This document shows, piece by piece, positions 36,230 through 48,459 of a DNA stretch of 64,000 nt. Origin of the DNA: Mercenaria mercenaria (Eukaryota; Mollusca; Bivalvia; Venerida; Veneridae); assembly GCF_021730395.1 (NCBI RefSeq), contig NC_069363.1, positions 47,483,001-47,547,000 of the forward strand, written 5' to 3'. A program made the translations under genes and the position numbers. The notes beneath the pieces are model-generated. The model did no database searches. It saw only the letters and a list, made by a program, of their open reading frames with translations, and had not been told where the DNA came from. Positions within the stretch are counted from its first letter, which is position 1; each line of letters starts with the position of its first letter.

Positions 36230-36715
36230 AAATATTTGATTTCGGTGTGTGTGTGTGTGTGTGCGGGGGTGGGGTCTCCGTTCGTATCTGGGGAAAGATT
36301 TTTTGACATATAGGTATGAAATGGTGGCATTTTATTTTGTTATAATTTTTAAGGTACTGGCGGGATACTCCCATCATTTTAGTAGTGTTGGAGGGGGTGT
36401 GGGGGGGGGGGGGGGGGGATGGGGCTCTCCCTCTGGAAAAGTTTGAAATACAGGTATGAAATGGTGGCCGAAGGTGCATTTTTTGGTCTAAATTTTGATG
36501 TACTGGAGGGGTACTCCCCTCATTTTAGGGGTGTCAGTGAAATATATGTATGAAATGGTGGTCTCTGGTGCGTTTTGGGTCTACTTTTTGAGAAAGCCAA
36601 AATAGTTTAACTGGTGCAACTTTTGATGAGTATAGGTCACTTCTCAGCCAACTGAGGGTGGTGGTGGTGGTAGGGGAGGGGGTGGGGGGCATGGGCCCTC
36701 CCGGGCCGGCCCTGC
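36230..36715 (+). repeat. Repeat with ~120-bp tandem units and G-rich ends
   Basis: GGTATGAAATGGTGG occurs three times (about 36313, 36454, 36549), each preceded or followed by GTACTGG-GGG-TACTCC--TCATTTTAG. It starts in a (GT)n run (36246-36262), includes a poly-G run (36400-36418) and ends in GGGCCCTCCCGGGCCGGCCC. It looks like a dispersed repeat; frames on either strand are not coding. Confidence 0.6.
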
Positions 36716-36959
36716 ACTGTATATATGTCATAATGGATAAACACAGTGTATTTAAATGCATACTACCACTAAAAACGGTTACTGTATGACATTAATTTAT
36801 GAATGTATCCCTATTAGCAAACTTAATTTTATATAAAGTAAAATTAAATACATTTGATGAGGATTTTATGCATTTTATGTAAACATCTACGTTGAAATAT
36901 TTTTGTGAAAACTTGACATTGGATATCGGTTAATAACTTTGATTAAAAAAAACTTTAAT

Positions 36960-37315
36960 CTTTCATTTGCTGGGTCACCTGGGTAAAAAAAAATAGGCCA
37001 TTAGCCTAAGGTCACTTACATAAAACATGGCCAGAATGTTTGTCTCTATAAAATCTAGTTTAAATAATTTCACAGAAATGTCCCGTCGGTAACCCTACAC
37101 CAAATTTGTTAAAATCATTTCAGTTTGTTGAAAACACGGTCACCTGAGGGGGTTGTCTCTTTTCTATCAAGTATAAAGTAGGGATTTCCCATATGTATCA
37201 AGTGGAAACTTTAGATGTCTTCTTGCCAGAAAATCCGTGCGTGACCCCCTATCAAAACTGCTCATGTGAAACTCAGGTGAGCAGATCTAGCGCCATTATG
37301 GCCATATTGTTTTAC
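36960..37315 (+). mobile_element. Decayed pearl/Helitron-like right end
   Basis: The segment ends in CTCAGGTGAGCAGATCTAGC-GCCATTATGGCCATATTGTTTT, a degraded form of the GGTGAGCGACCTAGGGCCAT tail seen at 55851, 57887 and 61450. Upstream words (AAGGTCACTTACATAAAACATGGCC) fit a decayed core. Confidence 0.5.
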
Positions 37316-37659
37316 TTTTAGTGTCTCATGTTTCTTCATATTATCTTAAATGGCCTACTCGCCCACCCTTCTACACGCCCGCCCACATTAGGGCCTACCA
37401 CCTTGTCCACTTTTGATTTTTTTTTAAAGTATTGTTCCTTGCATTTTTGATATTTTTAATTCGATTCCCGCACATCGCCCCAACCGCCCAACATCACCTC
37501 CCCGAAACCCCAAACAAAATTAGTTTATTAAATTTTAATTTCCTGATATTCCATTAGTAGGCATACCTCGTCCTCAACATCCCCCTCAAAACAAGTATTG
37601 TATGCAGGGGCGTACCTGGATTATTTTGAACTGTACGTCAGATATGAGAAGATTAGCTT

Positions 37660-37960
37660 CAAACCAAGTAGAGATGCTTCGAGTGTGGGGTAGGTGAGGG
37701 AGGGGTCTCCGTCTCCCGGCGAATTAGGTTTTTGGGGCCTCCCTCTTTGAAAATGTTGAAAAAGTTATAGTTTTCGTATAGAAACAACCAAAATGTAGAT
37801 TCCTGAGCGTGTGAAAGGGGCCTCAAACGACTCTTCCTGTGCAATACAATGTGCTAGTATTGTCGGAGGGATAGTCCACCGAGATTTTTCAAAGCATGAA
37901 AATGTTGAATTCTGTTGAATTAAACGTAGTATAAATGTGAGGATGACACTTTGGTCCTCC
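37660..37960. repeat. G-rich repeat fragment
   Basis: GTGTGGGGTAGGTGAGGGAG followed by GGGTCTCCGTCTCCCGGC resembles the 36276-36430 portion of the repeat at 36230-36715. It is non-coding. Confidence 0.35.
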
Positions 37961-38137
37961 ATCTAGACTTTTTTTTAAAACATCCCACATAAACATAAAT
38001 GGCGAATTGTCCATTCGTCACAAAATATTATTTTTGTAAATCATGAGATTATTATTAATACGGTTTTACGTTGGATGTGTACATAACCAACGCATTTTGG
38101 TACTACATTTTTTAAACTACCAAATTGCGTTTAGTGT

Positions 38138-38201
38138 AACGCATTTTGGTAGTGCCTACCAAAACTCGGCCGAATTTGGTAGTGACTATCAAAATGCGTT
38201 G
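38138..38201. repeat. 64-bp near-perfect palindrome
   Basis: The left arm AACGCATTTTGGTAGTGCCT-ACCAAAACTCGG and right arm CCGAATTTGGTAGTGACTAT-CAAAATGCGTT pair over about 27 of 31 positions around a CGGCCG centre. A further half-copy lies just upstream (CGCATTTTGGTACTAC at 38092). Confidence 0.8.
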
Positions 38202-39880
38202 CTACCATTTTGGGGTGCAACAGTGCTACATATTACAAAGATTATCATTTAAATTCATAGTTTGTTATTCCGCTGATGCTTACTGGCAGGGATCGTGAGA
38301 GTGTTTTTAAAACTGCAACTGGAACAGCCCCGGATATTTTGAGGAATATAACCATTTTTCGTACCCTGTAGAGTCCTATGTAACTTTACCTTGGTCTTTC
38401 AATAGCTCGGTCGCTCTGGCACGATACTTGGCCCGTACTACTATTCATTAATAATTTATCTAAGATTTTAAAATGTTTAATATCTAATTTGCAGATTGTT
38501 TCTTGAATTACTTCGATACAACAATAAATAACAAAATGAATTATGCTAGAATGTTGAAAAAATCTTATTTATGTGAATTGCTCTTTACAAAACTCTCCAG
38601 GACACAACAACTTTAAATCAACAGGTACAGTAGATATCTAGTTATGTTTCAAAATATTTGCGTCACTGAAACACTGTCATTCTATGATATATTTTATTGT
38701 GCAACTTCAAGACCCTTGCAGGCATATTGTGTATCGCCAAAGGGACCTAATTAACAATTTGTCTAGCGCTATCTAAACATTACCTAATCCCAACTGCTAC
38801 ATATGTGAACAAATCGCATATTCGAACCGTGTGCAACTATTTTTTTGTTGTTATCGTTTTGAAATCTTCGTCAATGTTTATGCATAACTTCTGCATCCGC
38901 ATTTTAACCGGTTTTTGATAAATGTATCTAACCATACATTGCAAATATTTCAAGTTTTCTCACGCGAAGCGTAACTTTTTTCCAGTAAACGTAAACAACA
39001 TCTAATATTGGCAAACGCAAATTCAAACTGCGCATATTGCTAAATGGTATTTGGATATCCGGATTTGGATATCTAGATTGATAAATTTAATTGCAACCAT
39101 TAAAAGATATTTAATATTCCGTAAAGAATGTTATTTTAGCGTAACTTTTTTCTGTTACATCGGCCGATCATTTTTGTTCTCCTGCTGCTCTTGATTTGCC
39201 AATAAAATACGTGTCATTTGAAACTTGAACAGCAGTGAGACGGATTTCCGGTTTTGTGCAAATGAAATTTTCCGACATGCCCAAAATGAGTACATCGAGC
39301 GGCCACCCAAGTAGAACCACCGACCCCCAGTAAGCCAGCTCGATGGCTTCCTCACATGATATGCACAATAGATCTCTTTTTTGACAGAGTATGGTGTTTG
39401 TGGCAAAATGATTCCTCTGAAGTGGTGCTCTAAATCTAAGACATCCAATAAATATACATGTATATTCTTGTGAGAGTTATCAATGCGAAATTTCTTCTAC
39501 AGAAAACGTAAAACAAGTGATGCCTAATATACACATCATATGACATGGTTGTGAAAACCTTAACAAGTTCAGTTAAAAATACGCGATATTTGAAACAATT
39601 TATTAAATGTTATCGACACAAGTTGTTATGTCCGCACTCACTATTTGAGGTTTGTTCAAAACCTTTTACGCTATTGGTTACAATAATATTGATTCCACTC
39701 ATGAAAATTGATGATCATGAGAACTGCAAAATTAAAGTATGATATACAGAGAAAAAACACTGTCAGTAAGACCAGCTTTCATCTGTAAATTTGCTTCTCT
39801 GTAAGCAGCATATGATTTAGAAAGAAGAAAGATATAATTAAGTAGATGTATCGTTCGAATGTCTTGCTACTGGCTCTTCC
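38202..39880. other. No gene recognised
   Basis: AT-rich sequence. A 97-codon minus-strand frame (39448-39155) lacks splice support and recognisable features. Confidence 0.35.
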
Positions 39881-40090
39881 TGAGCAGTGCCCAATGTGTT
39901 CATTTATCCGTTCGTTTTGTCCTCGTTGTCAGTGTGTGTACTTGTGCGTGCGTGCGTGCGTGCGTGCGTGTTTCTATTTTTGGGATCTGTGTCTCTTGCT
40001 GTATTTTCTCTGCTCTATGCTTCCATGAAATCTACACTAACTTTTTATGTTTTCTATATTCACGATTACTAAAATCACAATCGGTTTAAC
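39880..40090 (+). repeat. Dispersed repeat copy 2 with (GTGC)n tract
   Basis: CAGTGCCCAATGTGTTCATT-TATCCGTTCGTTTTGTCC parallels the minus strand of 660-720. A (CGTG)n microsatellite lies at about 39944-39971. Confidence 0.4.
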
Positions 40091-41639
40091 ACTTCGAAAA
40101 CGAATTTGAAAATCTCATTCAGATTATATTGTTCAAATAAAGAACTTTAAATAGCCATCTAACCTCCTTAGGCTTTTTATTTTATTACATTTTTAGCATT
40201 TACAGCATTTTCGTTTTCACGGTGCCGAAATTGAATTGTACGCACAGGCGTATAGGCGTATGCCCAGGTACGCCCCTGGTATGTTAGAATAGCATCCCGT
40301 CTCAGTCTCCCTCCTCCAATTACCCCCTAGATCCACACTCGACCCCTAAGAAAATATCAAGAAACACAAACTTTTAAAAATATTTTATCAAAGGATAGGT
40401 ATGATGGAGGCGGCAGTCGTGTTTGTGGTGGGGTGTGGTTGGGGTGGGGCGGGGGGTCGTCGAGTGGGGTGATTGGATACCAACAGACAATATCAAGAAA
40501 TGCAACAAATTAAAAACAAAAAGAAGATACAAAATGTTCTTACTTTTGAAGGCCATGCAGTGCGTAGACTTTTTGTTTCTGTGTACTTTAGGTTTACCTT
40601 GTGTTTTTTCTAGTAATAATTCAATAAGTAAAACTATAGTTCTGCAAGTTTGATAATGAATTATAAGCTAGCATTTATATACCATCATTTTCTAAGGCTA
40701 CCGGTAAGTAATAAATTCCCAAGAATTTAGTTCGAGCCTGCTACCGTATAAAAGTAAACAACCACTATCGTTTTGTATTTTTGGTAGATCTATGTATAGA
40801 AAAACACGAACTTAAGGACAAAGGGTACACAGACCCCGATTCAGATCTAGCTACGCACCTGAAACCGGCATATCTAATCTATAAAACAGATTAAAAGAAC
40901 ATGTACAAAAATAATACAGTCCGTTTGAAATCATCTCCTAAAATAGCATATATATAATATAGTTAGTCAGTACTGTATGTACTACATTTTCGAAAAAATA
41001 TAATAATGGAATTTCCCCGTCTATAAATAGATTTTCCAAGAATTTTAGGTTTTTGTGTTATGTCGTATTTGCTAAAGATAGCTGTGTTTTGTATTGAAAC
41101 ACATAACAAAGGCGGAAGTGAAAATGAAACATTAAACTTGAAATAAAAGGTATGTATATCTTTCTTTAATATCTTAACATGGAGGCATAGATGTCTATGC
41201 AGTTTTGTGTAGATCATAAAAAATTCACCTGTTATGTATGTTATAGAGAAAATATATCATATCACAGGACCTGGTGCGGCAAACATGGTCATCCAATGAG
41301 CCGTTTCGGGTAACGATATATGTATATACTCTTTATTTCCCTCAGGTATACAAGGATTTTAACATATAAATTTACACATAATACAAGTAGAGTAATTAAA
41401 GAACGCACAAATAAAAACAAATATGCAACAAAATGAATTAGACAAGTACACAAAGATCTGAAACCAATAGAGTACTGTAGTTATATTAGTATGATTTTTT
41501 ACATAATTATCGCTCTAGGACTCAACAGCTCAAATATAAGCCATTAAACTTAATCCAATCATGTGCCGGACCCCTTTGTCTGAAACTAAAATGAGTTCTG
41601 TTATCAGAAAAGGAATAGTCGGAGGTACATTTAAGTTAA

Positions 41640-42360
41640 GGATCATACAAAGCCTTTGAGACCACCCCTCGGGTAAATTTTTATTTTGGAAATTATACCT
41701 GACAGACCCTTAATATTCATAACATATACAGAATTGTTCTGAAGGGGTAGAAAATACTTTCTGTAAAGGTCACCTTGTTCGCTGACATGTATTTTGTCTT
41801 ACAACACACGTACTTCGACTGTCCACATTCAATTTTGTAGAAAATATCAAACTTGTTTTTCAAATATACTTTTTTCTCTAAATTTGTTTTTATTGTGTGT
41901 CTAACATATTTACCTAAGTACTAAATGAAAACTGATTAACTTATATTTTTTTTTGAAATATTGCAGTTTTTTTGTCATTTTGACAGCTCTACTTTCACTT
42001 TCATTTTGCAAATTTTGCCTTTTTTTTTTTTAAAAAATGTACATTGTTTGTAACACTTTCAACTCTCGGAGTACCTGGAGAAATATGTTAGACACATAAT
42101 AATCATAAAAGTAATGACAAAATACCTTTGAAAAAGTAGCTTGATATATTTTACAAAATAGAACGTGAACAATCAAAGTTCGTGTGATATAGGACAAAAT
42201 ATGTTGTTCAATAAAGAATAACCTGTCTTGAAAGTTTCTTCTACTTATTATGAACAGTTTAGTATATTCTTTATGATAAAGCATGGTATAATGTGGCGTA
42301 AAAAACTAAAACAAAATTTCACCCGAGGGGTGGTTTCAAAGGGCTTTACAAGAACCTTAA
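41640..42360. mobile_element. Foldback element with nested inverted arms
   Basis: Outer arms CAAAGCCTTTGAGACCACCC-CTCGGGTAAATTTT (41649) and AAAATTTCACCCGAGGGGTG-GTTTCAAAGGGCTTT (to about 42348) are inverted copies. Inner arms GTGTCTAACATATTTACC (about 41896) and GGAGAAATATGTTAGACAC (about 42078) are inverted as well. The symmetrical nesting indicates one ~700 bp palindromic element. The frames inside are not recognisable proteins. Confidence 0.7.
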
Positions 42361-42780
42361 AAAGATTTACTATTAAGGTAATTTTTATGATATTAAGCTT
42401 GTACACAGGTATAAAGATGATCAGTACCACAGTTGTCAGAAATCGTTTAATAGGCGAGCGATATTACAACATTTTGCAACAAAGCAAATAGCAGCTATTC
42501 GCAGAAAGTGTTTATGTACTTTTTACGAGTAAATGAATCCAATCTTCTGCCAATTAGTTTCTGCAACTTGGTCTCATGTGAACAGTTTGTAAGTTCATAT
42601 ATATCACTTCTTGGCCAAACTTTGTTTCAATGCGTCTATAGAATAAGTGCCGTTTAAATTGGATTCAGTTCTGGAACAATCCAGGCAGGTAGGAAGCATT
42701 TTCAGATTGGGGGTGGGGGCACACAGTTTGAAAATCAGCCGACCTATAACAAACCCAGTTCCATGAAACGTTAAACAACG

Positions 42781-43814
42781 TTTTTTTAGCTCATCTGATT
42801 TTTTGAAAAAAAATGATGAGTTATTGTCATCACTTGAGCGGTTGTCGGCGTCGGCGTCGGCGTCTGCGTCGGCGTTGCCTGGTTAAGTTTTATGTTTAGG
42901 TCAGCTTTTCTCCTAAACTATCAAAGCTATTGCTTTGAAACTTGGAATACTTGTTCACCATCATAAGCTGACCCTGTATAGCAAGAAACATAACTCCATC
43001 TTGCTTTTTGCAAGATTTATGGCCCCTTTTGTACTTTGAAAATATCAGATTTCTTGGTTAAGTTTTATGTTTAGGTCAACTTTTCTCCTAAACTATCAAA
43101 GCTATTGCTTTGAAACTTGCAACACTTGTTCACCATCATAAGCTGACCCTGTACATCAAGAAACATAACTCCATCCTGCTTTTTGCAAGATTTATTGCCC
43201 CTTTTGGACTTAGAAAATCAGTTTTCTTGGTTAAGTTTTATGTTTAGGTCAGCTTTTATCCTAAACTATCAAAGCTATTGCTTTAAAACTTGCAACACTT
43301 GTTCACCATCATAAGTTGACCCTGTACAGCAAGAAACATAACTCCGTCCTGCTTTTTGCAAGATTTATGGCCCCTTTTGGACTTAGAAGATATCAGATTT
43401 CTTGGTTAAGTTTTATGTTTAGGTCAACTTTTTCCCTTAAACTATCAAAGCTATTGCTTTGAAACTTGCAACACTTGTTCACCATCATAAGCTGACCCTG
43501 TACAGCAAGCAACATAACTCCATCCTGCTTTTTGCAATAATTATTGCCCCTTTTGGACTTAGAAAATCATTTTCTTTGTTGAGTATTATGTTTAAGTCAA
43601 CTTTTCTCATAAACTATCAAAGCTATTGCTTTAAAACTTGCAACAGTTTTTCACCATCATAAGTAGACACTGTACATCAAGAAACATAACTCTATCCTGC
43701 TTTTTGCAAGAATGATGGCCCTTTTTAGACTTAGAAAATCATGGGTAGGACAATATTTCTATTACACAAAAAAATCAGATGAGCGTCAGCACCCGCAAGG
43801 CGGTGCTCTTGTTT
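42781..43814 (+). mobile_element. Pearl/Helitron-like element with five core units
   Basis: It starts T7-AGCTCATCTGA and then a GTCGGCGTCGGCGTC tract. Five ~164-175 bp units follow (GGTTAAGTTTTATGTTTAGG at 42891, 43055, 43229, 43404, with a variant at about 43577). It ends in a hairpin AGCACCCGCAAGGCGGTGCT followed by CTTGTTTG. The layout (microsatellite-like head, tandem core, 3' hairpin tail) is that of the bivalve pearl family, now usually grouped with non-autonomous Helitron-like elements. There is no ORF. Confidence 0.8.
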
Positions 43815-43957
43815 GTTTTTGTTTTTGTTTTTAGTTGTGCGATGTTAATCCATGAAAAAACAACTACAAAACAGCAGGGCACAGCTAAAATTGACTCGCT
43901 GTCAAAAAATGCTATGATAATTACCTTAATTGGTCAAATAATTCGGGGCCGGGGCGG

Positions 43958-43978
43958 CCCCCCCCCCCCCCCCCCCCT
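43958..43978. repeat. Poly-C run
   Basis: About 19 C residues after GGGGCCGGGGCGGC. Confidence 0.9.
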
Positions 43979-44465
43979 GTTCCTACGGCCCTGCAATCAA
44001 ACAATATATATATGACTGTGATAAAGAGAGTGCCGTGAATAACATTCCACAAGAGTGACATAGAATTATATATTTCATTTCAGTTATTTTCGTTATCCGG
44101 AGCTTGCTGCATAAGCTAAACTGTCACTATCGGTTGAGCATGCCCATGTTAAAGCATTTATCTCTTGAACAGAAATGTTATTTGATATTTTACTCTATAA
44201 AACCTATATAGATACAAAAATATAGAAAACAGCTGTCAAATATATAGATTTCTATAGATCTATATATGAAAATGCGTCATTTAGCACAGTGTGATTAACG
44301 TTTATTCCGGGTGTTCTTGAAGGGAGAAGCACATGAGAATAGATATGAATAGATCTAGATCTCTCTTCAGATTTGTTTTGTTTTCAAATGTTTTAATTTA
44401 ATTTTAGATCCCTTTAAAGTATACAAACAATATTGCGCTAATACACTTAGAATTAGCCTGAGACG

Positions 44466-45061
44466 CTATGGCGTACCATTTGGGTCAGAAGTAAATAGAT
44501 AAAACAAGGAGTATTAAAATTGTACCTGCAGGTACAATTTTATACGTGCAGTTATATATTTATACCTACAGGTACAAAAATATACCTGCAGGTACAAATT
44601 GGAAATGTACGTGCAGGTATAAAAGTGTACGTGCAGGTGTAAAATTGTACTTGCACGTACAATTTTATACCTGCACGTACAATTTTATACATTCAAGTAC
44701 AACTTTATACCTGTACTAGGTATGAATTTTCAAAAATACGTGCAGGTATAAAATTGTACGTGCAGGTATAAAATTGTACCTGCACGTACAATATTATACG
44801 TGCACGTACAAAAATATTTTTACCTGCAGGTATAAATTATACCTCCACGTACAATTCTGATTCCTGCGGGTACACTTTTATTCCTGCAGGTACATTTCTG
44901 ATTTATACCTAGATCTACAGGTATAAAAGTGTACCTGCAGGTACAATTTTATACGTGCAGGTACATTTTTGTTTTACATTTACAGGTATATTTTTATACC
45001 GTACAGCTTTATAACTACTTATACGTATCTCTTTACTTTTAACCCAAACGGTACGCCATAG
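44466..45061. mobile_element. Foldback element made of TACCTGCAGGTA palindromes
   Basis: Terminal inverted repeats: CTATGGCGTACCATTTGGGT-CAGAAGTAAATAGATA and, inverted, TATCTCTTTACTTTTAACCC-AAACGGTACGCCATAG. Between them, some twenty 12-mers of the form TAC-C/G-TGCA-G/C-GTA, each a palindrome, are spaced ~20-22 bp by AAAATT spacers. No coding capacity. Confidence 0.85.
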
Positions 45062-45825
45062 TATGTGCTCCCCATTATCTGATATACGGTACCGGTTTAT
45101 GACCGTGGCGCCAACAGTGACGTAATAAAGCTGTGACGTCACCAATGGCAAAAAAAATCTAGTTTTGGAGTCATGACATGACATATCGCATATTACACAA
45201 AACAAGCACAAGAAATTTGCTATCCAGAAATAGATTTTTTTTCGCCATTAAATTATTATTATGCTTGCAAACATGCCTGAAAGACTGAAGTACCTCAATT
45301 ACGCCGATTTTAAATAGTCGTTGCTCGGACCGTCAGTGGAGGTAACCAGAGTCAAGGATTGGAACTTAGACTAACTAGCATATCACATGCCCATAAAATG
45401 ATGATTTGGGCCCTGAATTTACCAGTAAAACTTGAAACTTGTGAATTTAAAACTTCTATGGCGTGTTTTTCTGAATTTTGTTGAAAATTATTATAGATCT
45501 AGATCTATAGAACTATTTATAATTCAGTTAAAATTCATAAATAGATCTATGCAATCCAGTATACAAAATAATCTTATGCTAGATCTACGAACTTTGCGTG
45601 ACGTCGTCAGTTTCTCACTGGAATCAGTGCGTAGAGATGTCTTAAAAGGTTGAAAATATTGGGCTGGCTGTTGTATTAGCTGAAATTTGGCAGGGACGGA
45701 GAGGGGAGCGGGCCTGACCTCCAAGTGTCTCTGTTAAGAAGGTGTACGGCGACAACGACGCCTCTTCTCAGTTTGGGTGTAAAAAGCAATCTTACTCTAT
45801 TTACCGTCTACTGTAGCATTGGTTT
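45062..45825. other. No gene recognised
   Basis: AT-rich sequence with AGATCTAGATCT words (45496, 45540) and two short CRE-like TGACGTCA/GTGACGTCA sites near 45118-45142. No exon was found. Confidence 0.35.
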
Positions 45826-47428
45826 TTTTTAGCTCACCTGTCAAGTAGTGACAATGTGAGCTTTTGTGATCGCCCTTCATCCGTCGTCCATCCGTCGTCT
45901 GTGGACAATGTCCTGTGAACACCCCTGATTGACCCCTGGAAGAGCCGAAATTTGTTAATTTATACCTTGTGAACATGATAGAAGTGACATTTTATACTTG
46001 ATTTTAACCACACTTACACACAACTTAAGTCACAATAAGATCTCGGTTCCTTTAGAAAACCGGCTGGATTCCTTCATAGGTTCTAGAATAACTGCCCCTG
46101 AAGGCGGCAAAATTTTCTATTTTGGCCCTTTCAGCCATATAGAGGTTCGGTCTCGGTCACAAACAATCCCGCGGGCTTCTGCAGATGTTAATACACAAAA
46201 AAACGTGTATTATCACTACAAAAATGCCGTAGAAATTGAAGTGCCCCTATGACGGATTCCCGTGATCACTATGACCTTTGTCCTTTGACCAACTGACTCC
46301 CAAAGCAACAGGGGTTATCAACATACAACATGCAGTCATCCTATGAAGTTTGACGCTTGTAGACAAAAGCGTCTTCAGTTATCGATCGGAAACCGTTTTT
46401 AACCTTAAGGTCACAGAGATCTTGACCTACTGACCTCCAAAACAATAGGGGTCATCTACTTAGCACAGGCAGTTATCCTATGAAGATTGACGCCTGTACA
46501 AAGCGCTCTTCAGTTATTAATCGAATCTTTTCAGTCTCAAGGTTACTGCGACCTTGACCTTTGACCTATTGACCCCCCCAAAGTATGTGGGTCATCTGCT
46601 GACCACAGGCATTCAACGTTTGAAGTTTGACGTGTGTTGGCTAAAGCAATCTTCAGTTATCGATCGGAAACCGTTTTCAATCTTGAGGTCACTGTGACCT
46701 TGACCTTACACATACTGACCTCTTAAACAATACGGGTTATCTCTTGACCACAGGCAATCATTCCATGAAGTTTTATTTTGATCCCTATAGGCCGAAGCGT
46801 TCTACAGTTATCAATCGGAAACCGTTTTCTGTCTCAAGGTCAGTATGACATTTACCTTAGACCTACTTACCCCAAAAACACTAGGTGCCATGTACTGACC
46901 ACAGGCAATCATCCAATGAAGTTTGACGCCTGTAGGCCAAAGCGTTCTTCAGTTATCGATTGGAAACCGTTTTAAATCTAAAGGTCTCAACGACCCTCAT
47001 ACTTTGTGGCAGTAAATGATCCCTAATTGATTTCAAGCGCAGTTGGTCAAAAGTCAAGGTCAAAGCAACAGTTTGGCCAAAACCGATTCCGCTCAGTATT
47101 TTGAGAATTACTTGATTTATCAAAGCTTGGCAGATATGTTGCTCATTGGCAGTCAGTGACTGCTAAATATTTTGTGGTAAGTGGATCAAAAGTTAAGGTC
47201 ACCATGACAGCTAGTACAGAAAGAACATTCATCATGGACCCCCATTGTTTTGAGGTTTCTTAGTCAAAGGTCAAGGTCACTGACATGTAAAGTGATGGAC
47301 GTATTATGCGATGTTGCTGTTCATCCATCCGCCTGTTTGCAGTTTAGCTTCTCTTTATAACTTCAAAATATTTTGACCTATAATTCCTTTGACAGACAAG
47401 CACCTTTTTGCTCCTTGCGGTGCTCTTT
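45826..47428 (+). mobile_element. Pearl/Helitron-like element, second core type
   Basis: It starts T-run-AGCTCACCTG with a CCGTCGTCCATCCGTCGTCT tract. About six ~150 bp units follow (CGATCGGAAACCGTTTT; GACCACAGGCAATCAT; GAAGTTTGACGCCTGTAG). It ends AAGCACC...TTGCGGTGCTCTT. Units carry AGGTCAC-GTGACCTTGACCT words. A half-palindrome of the 22537 family has inserted at 46140-46225. Confidence 0.75.
46140..46225 (+). mobile_element. Half copy of the 22537-22676 palindrome
   Basis: CGGTCTCGGTCACAAACAAT-CCCGCGGGCTTCTGCAG followed by TTAATACACAAAAAAACGTG matches the right half of 22537-22676. The left arm is missing. Confidence 0.7.
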
Positions 47429-47805
47429 ATTCAAATATTGTAGAACGGCTGCCTAAATCAGGATTCACATGTCGTACAGTACTGTCTTGTGCTGAAAAAT
47501 ACTTTCAGACTCGACTGCACTTCGGTTCTTCTCATTTTGACAATATTATTTACTCTGCCACTCGAAGCGATATACGGTCTTTGTATATATCACATTAATT
47601 AACATTTTTTCGGTGGAAGAAACGAAGAGAAAATAAATATATAAAAAATCGTGTATATAAAATTAATTTTATAGGATGAGGTGTTTTACGGAACGACATA
47701 TTATGTGTATGCGTATGAGGTAACATTTCAGGCTGATGAGCATTTTATGGCAGAAATGTTTAAATCTTAAACACTGTAACTTAACATGTTTCTTTTCTAT
47801 TTCAG

Positions 47806-48459
47806 TTTACTGGTAGAAATGAGAAAAAGACAATTTTTCGAAAATATCCTGAGCAACATGGATATTGCAACGAAGATAGTGACCCAGTAAAACCGAGAAA
47901 TGTCCAAAGGAATTTACCAAGAACAAGAAATAGGTCTAATACAGAGCTAAGAACTTCAAAGGAGGCATGCATTGCTGGATCTGTTGATAACGATAAGAGA
48001 CGAGTAGATGATCGATTAGACCTGACGTCACAAGCGCTGAAAAAATTTCCGGGTTATAAAACTGGTAAACAAAATACGAAGAAATCAAAACAATATCGAA
48101 GAAAGACAGTCATCAAGTTTAAACAGTTGGTGAGCACAACACATGAAAATATCGAAAGGAATGAGCCCGAGATTGGACATGTAAATAAAAGAGCCGTTGA
48201 TGCTGAAACTGATGTTGAATTAGAGAAACCAAAATTTGTCATAGGCAACAGGAAAAGAGAAAAAAATGTGAAGGTCACGGATTGCGTCCAGCACTTGAAA
48301 GAAGACGACGAAAGTGATGTTAATTCAATAAAAGGAATTGAAGAAGTTGGGACAGATTTAAGGAATCCTCAAGAGTCAGAGTGTACAGTCTCCACCGAGA
48401 TCGTGTGTGTACACGACGCGGCTGCCTCTAACAGTTTAACAGAAACCTACCCATCTGAG
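47806..48459 (+). CDS. Large internal exon coding a charged, disordered segment
   Basis: Acceptor TTTCTATTTCAG, then 218 open codons in phase 0, ending at CTGAG|GTAAAT. The peptide begins FTGRNEKKTIFRKYPEQHGY. It is rich in K, R, E, D, N and T with few hydrophobics and includes basic patches (KKSKQYRRKTVIKF, GNRKREKNVKV) and acidic patches (KEDDESD). No domain is recognised; it looks intrinsically disordered. The next exon candidate, 58788-58994, has the same phase. A frame stop 24 bases past the donor agrees with the donor being the real end. Confidence 0.5.
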
